A stretch of DNA of 12,249 bases from JALSJK01 sp964530345 (GTDB lineage Bacteria > Pseudomonadota > Gammaproteobacteria > Methylococcales > Methylomonadaceae): contig CAZGYJ010000091.1 in the NCBI GenBank assembly GCA_964530345.1, positions 1-12,249 on the forward strand, given 5' to 3'. Position numbers and translations under genes: made by a program. Of this stretch, positions 6,905 through 12,249 are shown piece by piece. The notes under the pieces were generated by a model. It saw only the letters and a list, made by a program, of their open reading frames with translations, made no database searches and was not told the origin of the DNA. Numbering within the stretch: position 1 is the first letter of the stretch; each line of letters begins with the position of its first letter.

Positions 6905-8221
6905 GTGAAAATCAGTATTTTTGGCTTAGGCTATGTTGGTGCGGTTTCTCTCGGATGTTTGGCGCGTGATGGACACGATGTCACGGGTGTTGATATAGAC
7001 CAGGTAAAATTGGATTTAATCGCCAGTGGCAAAACCCCGATTATTGAAGAAGGGATGGCTGATTTAATGGCGAATGTTGCAAGTTCGGGGCGGGTGACGG
7101 TCACCCAAGATGTCGAAGAAGCAATACAAAACACTGAAATTTCCTTTATCTGTGTCGGAACTCCTTCCGCATCTAATGGAAGCCAGGATCAATCAGCTTT
7201 GTTAAGACTTTCTGAACAACTTGGCGAAGCGATTGCAAAAAAACAGGGTTATCATGTTTTTGTGTTGCGGTCCACTGTTACGCCTGGTACGTTGGAAGAT
7301 ATTATGCGTCCGATTATTGAAAAAACTTCGGGTAAAAAAGATGGCGTCGATTTCGATTTATGCTTTCAACCTGAATTTTTACGGGAAGGCACTTCCATAA
7401 AAGATTACGATAATCCTCCTTTCACAGTAATTGGAACCTATTCAAAACGAGCTGAGGAGAAATTAAAATCATTGTTTGGTCATTTGCCCTGTGAATTTAC
7501 TGTCTGCAGTATCAAAACAGCAGAAATGCTAAAGTTTTGCTGCAATGATTTTCATGCTTTGAAAATCACTTTTGCCAATGAAGTCGCACGGCTTTCTCAG
7601 TCCCTTGGAGTTGATCCGCATGAAGTGATGGAGCTGATTTGTAAAGATACACATTTGAATATTTCTCCCGCTTATCTCAAACCAGGATTTTCATTTGGTG
7701 GTTCCTGTTTGCCAAAAGATTTACGTGCCACCGTACACATGGCAAAAATGAGGGATGTTGAAATACCTATGCTTGCAGGTGTGTTACAGTCTAATAAAAT
7801 TCATACAGATCATGCAATTAATGAAGTACTTGCAACAGGAAAGAAAAAAATTGGCATGATAGGATTGAGCTTTAAAAGTGGTACTGATGATCTCAGGGAA
7901 AGTCCAATGGTAACTATTACTGAGCAGTTTATTGGTAAGGGGCTGGATTTATCAATATATGATCCTGAAGTAAATTTATCTCGGTTATTGGGTGCGAATA
8001 AAAAATACATTAATGAAAGTATTCCTCATATTGGCGAGTTGATGGTGGATGATTGTGAAGATATGATCAAAAATAGCGAAGTTATTATTGTAGGACTAAA
8101 TGACAAAGAGCTAATTGAAATCATCAAAAAAACGGTTCGTCCGGATCAAATTGTTTTTGATCTGGTCAATTTTCCAGATCATGGCAAACTTGATTGTGAT
8201 TATCGAGGTATTTGTTGGTAG
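6905..8221 (+). CDS. algD: GDP-mannose 6-dehydrogenase (AlgD-like)
   Basis: A 438-residue UDP-glucose/GDP-mannose dehydrogenase that oxidises a sugar C6 alcohol to the carboxylate with two NAD+. The N-terminal Rossmann domain begins M-K-I-S-I-F-G-L-G-Y-V-G (GxGxxG at 7-12) with Asp30 closing the NAD site. The catalytic thiol is Cys268 in F-G-G-S-C-L-P-K-D, the same number as in Pseudomonas AlgD from memory. L-S-F-K-(S/A)-G-T-D-D-L-R-E-S-P in the C-terminal domain and the final G-I-C-W also match AlgD more closely than UDP-glucose dehydrogenases, and the length (436 in AlgD) agrees. I therefore infer GDP-mannose as substrate and GDP-mannuronate as product, though a related NDP-hexose is possible. 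The symbol reflects family resemblance; the rest of an alginate operon is not here. It sits 20 bp after the preceding gene. Confidence 0.88.
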   Translation: MKISIFGLGYVGAVSLGCLARDGHDVTGVDIDQVKLDLIASGKTPIIEEGMADLMANVASSGRVTVTQDVEEAIQNTEISFICVGTPSASNGSQDQSALLRLSEQLGEAIAKKQGYHVFVLRSTVTPGTLEDIMRPIIEKTSGKKDGVDFDLCFQPEFLREGTSIKDYDNPPFTVIGTYSKRAEEKLKSLFGHLPCEFTVCSIKTAEMLKFCCNDFHALKITFANEVARLSQSLGVDPHEVMELICKDTHLNISPAYLKPGFSFGGSCLPKDLRATVHMAKMRDVEIPMLAGVLQSNKIHTDHAINEVLATGKKKIGMIGLSFKSGTDDLRESPMVTITEQFIGKGLDLSIYDPEVNLSRLLGANKKYINESIPHIGELMVDDCEDMIKNSEVIIVGLNDKELIEIIKKTVRPDQIVFDLVNFPDHGKLDCDYRGICW

Positions 8222-8278
8222 TTTGGATTCAATTGAGCGGTCAACTCTAATAATATAAAAATTACAAAAAATTATTAT

Positions 8279-9490
8279 ATGAGAATTTTGCATGTGTTTG
8301 ATCATTCTATTCCCCTTCACAGTGGCTATACATTTAGGAGTCTAGCAATACTAAAGGGACAACGAGACTTGGGATATCAAACTATACACCTAACATCACC
8401 AAAACACTTTGCTTTTCAGGGCGCTGATCTTGAAGAGCAAGTTGATGGATTTCATTTCTACAGGACAAGAGCAGGTAATTCCATAATTGATAGATTGCCC
8501 GTAATAAATCAATTGGCTGTCATCAGGGAGACAAAAAAAAGAATAGATACAATTTTAGATAATGAAAAAATTGATGTTATTCAGGCCCATTCACCTTGTT
8601 TAAACGGGTTGGCTGCTCTTTGGTCTGCGAAAAAGCACAAAATTCCTGTAGTTTACGAAATGCGTGCATCTTGGGAAGATGCGGCTGTAAATCATGGAAC
8701 TTGTAAAGAAGGTGATTTACGTTATAAGCTCAGCAGAGCGTTGGAAACATTCGTACTAAAAAGAGTAAATGCGATAACAACGATTTGCCAAGGGCTGAAA
8801 AATGATATCAAAAAAAGAGGAATTAATGAAAATAAGATCACAGTTATTCCTAATGCGGTAAATATAAAAAATTTTTCTTGTGGTGGGGCTCCTGATAAAA
8901 CATTGCAGAAACAATTTGGGCTTTCAGGTAGCATTGTACTTGGATTTATTGGTTCATTTTATGAATATGAAGGCTTGGCCCTATTGATTGAAGCCTTGCC
9001 CGGTATCTTGAAGTCCTGCCCAACAATTAAATTATTGCTTGTAGGAGGAGGTTTCCAGGAGGATTTTTTAAAAAGGCAAGTACAAGATCTTGACTTATCG
9101 AAAAATGTAATTTTTGTTGGAAGAATACCTCATGAAGAAATCAATAAGTATTATGATTTAGTCGATATTTTTGTCTATCCACGGTTGTCAATACGCTTAA
9201 CTGAGATAGTTACTCCTTTAAAGCCATTGGAAGCAATGGCACAAGGCAAACTTATCATTGCTTCAGATATCGGTGGCCATCGGGAAATGATAAAACACGA
9301 GATAAATGGTCTTTTATTCGAAGCATGCAACAAAAATGATTTGGTTCAACAGGTATTGAAAATACTCACTCAGCAAAAAGAATGGCGGAAATTTAAAGAT
9401 AATGCCAGAAAATATGTTGAGGAACATCGAAATTGGAAGGATAGTATAAATGGTTACAAAAAAGTGTTCCAACCATTTTGTGGTCCGTAA
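8279..9490 (+). CDS. Glycosyltransferase, PEP-CTERM/exosortase A-associated (TIGR04063-like, GT4)
   Basis: A 403-residue GT-B protein whose N-terminus (R-I-L-H-V-F-D-H-S-I-P-L-H-S-G-Y-T-F-R) is the signature of the Daro_2409-type XrtA-associated transferases. V-I-P-N-A-V-N closes the N-terminal half; K-P-L-E-A-M-A-Q-G-K (315-324, Glu318) and the following I-I-A-S-D-I-G-G-H-R are the donor-binding part of GT4 enzymes. The ATG at 8279 is set by the conserved N-terminus, yet no Shine-Dalgarno sequence precedes it: the leader is almost pure A/T. It follows a 57-bp gap, so it may be less tightly coupled than the genes upstream. It is the last gene of the plus-strand series and would add another sugar of the EPS repeat unit. 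Its stop codon faces that of the lipoprotein gene 18 bp away. Confidence 0.9.
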   Translation: MRILHVFDHSIPLHSGYTFRSLAILKGQRDLGYQTIHLTSPKHFAFQGADLEEQVDGFHFYRTRAGNSIIDRLPVINQLAVIRETKKRIDTILDNEKIDVIQAHSPCLNGLAALWSAKKHKIPVVYEMRASWEDAAVNHGTCKEGDLRYKLSRALETFVLKRVNAITTICQGLKNDIKKRGINENKITVIPNAVNIKNFSCGGAPDKTLQKQFGLSGSIVLGFIGSFYEYEGLALLIEALPGILKSCPTIKLLLVGGGFQEDFLKRQVQDLDLSKNVIFVGRIPHEEINKYYDLVDIFVYPRLSIRLTEIVTPLKPLEAMAQGKLIIASDIGGHREMIKHEINGLLFEACNKNDLVQQVLKILTQQKEWRKFKDNARKYVEEHRNWKDSINGYKKVFQPFCGP

Positions 9491-9508
9491 CGTGAGGGAG
9501 TTGCTCAG

Positions 9509-12205
9509 TTATTTATAACGGTAAGCCCATGTTCTAAATCCTTTTGTAAGAAAAATAAATACATTATCAACTGGATCATAAGCGATGGCATGAAATTCCA
9601 TATTACCTGGCTTCCCTCCTGATATTTCTTGATTTGACCAGGTATTGGTTTTTGGGTCGAAAATATAGAATTTATTATTAAAAACAGCTCCTCCAATAAC
9701 TTCATTTACACTGTCATAAGCATAACCTGGCTCTGGATGCTTTGGATAATCTCCTTTAACATTTAATTTTATAACTGTTGAGAGTGCAAAATTATCTCGA
9801 TTGAGAATTACTTCCCATACGCTTTTTGTATTTCTATTAAAATAATACATTCGATCGTCTGGGGGGTAATATACCAGCTCATTGGCATACCCTAGGTCTT
9901 CAGCAATTCCACCTGTACTATAATCGATTAAGCGATATTTTATTCGACTATATGGATCATATAAGTACAACCCATAGCGCCCTAAAAGGATAATTGCCCC
10001 CGAGACAGGATCAAATTCAGTTGCCGTATATTCAGCTATTCTGTATGGCTGGGCATCTGGATTAGCTTCATCGCTGAATGACCATTTTTTTTCTATTAAA
10101 TTGTAATGGGATATTTTTGGGTTTTGTTTTATTTTGATACTGCTTTTTTCCCAAGAATTGCGCGGAGGGCAGGAAAGAGAATAACCATTAGGTGTTGCAA
10201 GCAATATTAGCTCTGGAAGTCCATTTACTACTGCAAGCTGATCATAAGTATGTCTTGATATTGGCCTTGGATATGGGCCCCTTGGTCCTTTACTCCAAGC
10301 GGCCCGACTAAGATAGTTTTCTTTTTTCATGAAGTCAGATGTACAAGGAGTTGGCGGATAATCTTCTTTCCATTTAAGAGATCTAAAATTAAAAATAAAA
10401 ACAGAATCAGTAAAAGTAGTTGAATGCCCTCCGCCAAACATCAGAACTTGATGATTATTTTGATCATAAACCATACCACTATAGTCAGTTGCCCTTTTAC
10501 AATTTTCGCCACGATCTCCTTTGGGGTTTGTGCAAGAAAAATCACCTAGATTTATTGCAGTATTAATAGGGATGCTAATTAAGCGAGAGTTTTTTTTAAA
10601 TTCTTGATTTGAAAAATTCCGTATTGCTTGAGGGATAATAATCTTGTTTGAATACTCAATGTTTTTCTTTTTTATTAAAGAATTGATTGAGTCAGTGATT
10701 GTCGAATAGTTATTATTGGAAGTCGAAATATTAGATTTTTGGTCTTTCAGCATTCCAATGTAGGATTTTGAGATAACAATATTATCAATATCCGCATGTA
10801 TAGGTTTAGTTGGGAATCCTGTACCGCCATGGTATATGAGCATCCAGGCGTCTTCAATTTTAATATTTTCTCTATTGCGGAAACGCAAGTTTTTACGTTC
10901 AAAGACTAGTTTCCCGTTATGAAATCCTCGAACAATACCGTCTTTTTTCCCAGGGGTATTAATTTTTACATATTCTTCTAGTTCGCACCATTTATCCAGC
11001 AGGCAAAATGCTTGCCATTTTTCGAAGTCTTCATAATAATCTTTTTGATCTAAATGGGCTATGGTGACACCAATTGGTATCATTCCTTTATAAGGACCAA
11101 CTTGAATCGGTTTTTGCCAATGCATTCTTGCAGACCAGCCGGGGCAATCAGGGCCAGGTTTTCTTCCTCCCCAGCCACATGAATTGTATGTTCCTGCAAG
11201 GCCAGGTAATTTTCCACCTTGTGTAGAAAAATTAAAATCTTTGTGGAATCTCACTGAGTATCGGAAATATATTTCCGTGGGTTCCTTTCCTAGATTTTTT
11301 TTAAAATAGTATCTTCGATTAACAGTCGAATGATTCTTGTTGGGATAGATCTCTCCAGTCAAATAGCCATTTTCAATATGCCCTGGACTTAATCTGTCTT
11401 GTAGGAACCAGGCTGGATTTATTTCGGTATCATCAAACGTATCGACAAACAAAACACTTGGATGATTTTTTAGTTGGGCATAAGATGAACTTGATCCAGC
11501 AATACCAGAAATCAATTTAGATTTTTTGACATCATAATTCAAATTGAAAACCAAAATATTGCCAGTTCCATAAATTTTAATTGGCCATAACTGTAATATT
11601 GCTTTTTTGATTTTTTGACGAGGTAAATGGAATTGAATAAAGCTTTTAAAATCAGCCGCATCGAATTGTAATATCTCAGTATTAATATTTTTGTGGGTTG
11701 ATTTCGCAATAGTACAATCCAATGTGGGCTTAAGTGTAAATTGACCGGCATTGGTGTTTTCCAATGTAATGACTAAGATTGGAGGGTGTTTCCCTTCACG
11801 CGAAGAAATTTTTACGGGAACGGGGCTGGAGAAAACCAATAGTTGATTTTTTTTGCCCTGTTGTTCTTTTATTAGTCTTGTAACGTCCAATGAAACTGAT
11901 CCTTTAGTATTCGGGTTTATTTCAGCTGTTGCCCAAGCAGTATCTCCTTGGGGTGTACCTTCTGCATCAACCCAATCACCTAGGTTATTTTTCCATTTAA
12001 GTCCTTGGTGTATATTTAAATAATCTCGGGTTATTGATGTTTCATCAAAGAGGGGGGGGATTAAATTTGATGCTCCAGTGCTTGTTAACTTTTTCTCAGG
12101 CAAAGCGTTTTCTTTTTTTGTTTGGGTATCCGATTTGGATTTGTCGCAGGCGGCCACTAAAAGGATGGTCACTAAAAAAAGATAAATAATATGTGTTTTT
12201 TTCAT
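9509..12205 (-). CDS. Lipoprotein with CBM96/DNRLRE-like, PL14-like lyase and kelch-like propeller domains
   Basis: Start chosen at the ATG at 12205, which begins a classic lipoprotein signal (M-K-K-T-H, a hydrophobic stretch, lipobox V-A-A-C with Cys20). Upstream in-frame ATGs at 12232 and 12244 would add 9 or 13 residues before it. No good Shine-Dalgarno is visible. In the 898-residue protein, residues 45-225 look like CBM96/DNRLRE beta modules (S-V-S-L-D-V-T-R-L-I and P-P-I-L-V-I-T-L). Residues 253-482 resemble polysaccharide lyase family 14: G-G-K-L-P-G-L at 330-336, a Cys/Gly-rich loop, then W-S-A-R-M-H-W near 357-363. A linker rich in S, N and K (about 488-535) leads to a beta-propeller with at least five kelch-like units (for example M-F-G-G-G near 589-593). 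Family PL14 and CBM96 are known to act on or bind alginate-like uronates, so a polymer-trimming or polymer-binding role in the envelope is inferred. Loss of activity cannot be excluded. Confidence 0.75.
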   Translation of the reverse strand: MKKTHIIYLFLVTILLVAACDKSKSDTQTKKENALPEKKLTSTGASNLIPPLFDETSITRDYLNIHQGLKWKNNLGDWVDAEGTPQGDTAWATAEINPNTKGSVSLDVTRLIKEQQGKKNQLLVFSSPVPVKISSREGKHPPILVITLENTNAGQFTLKPTLDCTIAKSTHKNINTEILQFDAADFKSFIQFHLPRQKIKKAILQLWPIKIYGTGNILVFNLNYDVKKSKLISGIAGSSSSYAQLKNHPSVLFVDTFDDTEINPAWFLQDRLSPGHIENGYLTGEIYPNKNHSTVNRRYYFKKNLGKEPTEIYFRYSVRFHKDFNFSTQGGKLPGLAGTYNSCGWGGRKPGPDCPGWSARMHWQKPIQVGPYKGMIPIGVTIAHLDQKDYYEDFEKWQAFCLLDKWCELEEYVKINTPGKKDGIVRGFHNGKLVFERKNLRFRNRENIKIEDAWMLIYHGGTGFPTKPIHADIDNIVISKSYIGMLKDQKSNISTSNNNYSTITDSINSLIKKKNIEYSNKIIIPQAIRNFSNQEFKKNSRLISIPINTAINLGDFSCTNPKGDRGENCKRATDYSGMVYDQNNHQVLMFGGGHSTTFTDSVFIFNFRSLKWKEDYPPTPCTSDFMKKENYLSRAAWSKGPRGPYPRPISRHTYDQLAVVNGLPELILLATPNGYSLSCPPRNSWEKSSIKIKQNPKISHYNLIEKKWSFSDEANPDAQPYRIAEYTATEFDPVSGAIILLGRYGLYLYDPYSRIKYRLIDYSTGGIAEDLGYANELVYYPPDDRMYYFNRNTKSVWEVILNRDNFALSTVIKLNVKGDYPKHPEPGYAYDSVNEVIGGAVFNNKFYIFDPKTNTWSNQEISGGKPGNMEFHAIAYDPVDNVFIFLTKGFRTWAYRYK
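12052..12059 (-). repeat. Homopolymer C8 (G8 on plus strand) early in the lipoprotein gene
   Basis: Eight C bases on the coding strand span codons 49-52 (I-P-P-L). A one-base slip would stop synthesis just after the signal peptide, so the run could act as a switch. Confidence 0.9.
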
Positions 12206-12249
12206 TTGAAATACCGGTAATAACAAGCTCATGTTAATAATCATGAAGG

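Noticed and set aside
8222..8278. Promoter (TTGAGC at 8233 with TATAAA at 8254) or AU-only hairpin (8248-8254 with 8271-8277) before the last glycosyltransferase
   Set aside because: The spacer is only 15 bases with a poor -35, and a stem of seven A/T pairs with a 16-base loop is too weak to count. The gap is simply AT-rich.
9491..9530. Bidirectional terminator between the convergent genes
   Set aside because: The only inverted repeat (GTTAT-TT-ATAAC, 9508-9519) has a two-base loop, no GC and no following T-run. No terminator can be supported, although convergent transcription would need one nearby.
9505..9705. Small minus-strand and other short open frames overlapping the large genes
   Set aside because: They lie in alternate frames within strongly supported genes, have no recognisable motifs, and have no ribosome binding sites that stand out.
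1..12249. CRISPR array, tRNA, rRNA, insertion sequence or integrase
   Set aside because: I saw no spaced direct repeats, no cloverleaf or rRNA-like stretch, and no transposase or integrase motif on either strand.

Overview
The window reads as part of an exopolysaccharide gene cluster of the exosortase A (XrtA/EpsH, PEP-CTERM) type in a low-GC Gram-negative proteobacterium. I infer a gamma- or betaproteobacterium, possibly Methylococcales-like, from the set of XrtA-associated families, the AlgD-like dehydrogenase and the lipoprotein signal. The genus cannot be fixed from the sequence. No exosortase, PEP-CTERM substrate, chain-length regulator, polymerase or flippase lies inside the window, so these would have to be outside it.

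Bases 1-9490, plus strand: eight genes run head to tail with short gaps or 4-bp overlaps. They are the 3' end of a GNAT-type acyltransferase, a free-standing acyl carrier protein, two alpha/beta-hydrolase-fold proteins matching the XrtA-associated 'hydrolase 2' and 'hydrolase 1' families, a GT4-like glycosyltransferase, an asparagine-synthetase-like amidotransferase, an XrtA-associated glycosyltransferase (TIGR03087-like), a GDP-mannose 6-dehydrogenase resembling AlgD, and a second XrtA-associated glycosyltransferase (TIGR04063-like). The largest gaps in the series are 74 bp (before the amidotransferase), 57 bp (before the last glycosyltransferase) and 50 bp (after the ACP gene). I see no convincing promoter or terminator in any of them.

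Bases 9509-12205, minus strand: one large gene converges on the operon with only 18 bp between the two stop codons. It encodes a lipoprotein of about 898 residues. Its parts are a lipobox signal peptide, a CBM96/DNRLRE-like beta region, a domain resembling polysaccharide lyase family 14, a low-complexity linker, and a kelch/galactose-oxidase-like beta-propeller.

Working model (inference): the dehydrogenase would supply GDP-mannuronate, the glycosyltransferases would build it into a repeat unit, the amidotransferase could turn a carboxylate into an amide, and the ACP/GNAT/hydrolase set could add or edit an acyl group. The convergent lipoprotein looks suited to bind and cleave a uronate-rich polymer in the envelope, as AlgL does for alginate. 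Two genes carry eight-base G/C runs early in the reading frame, which could allow slipped-strand switching of glycosylation and of the lyase-like protein.
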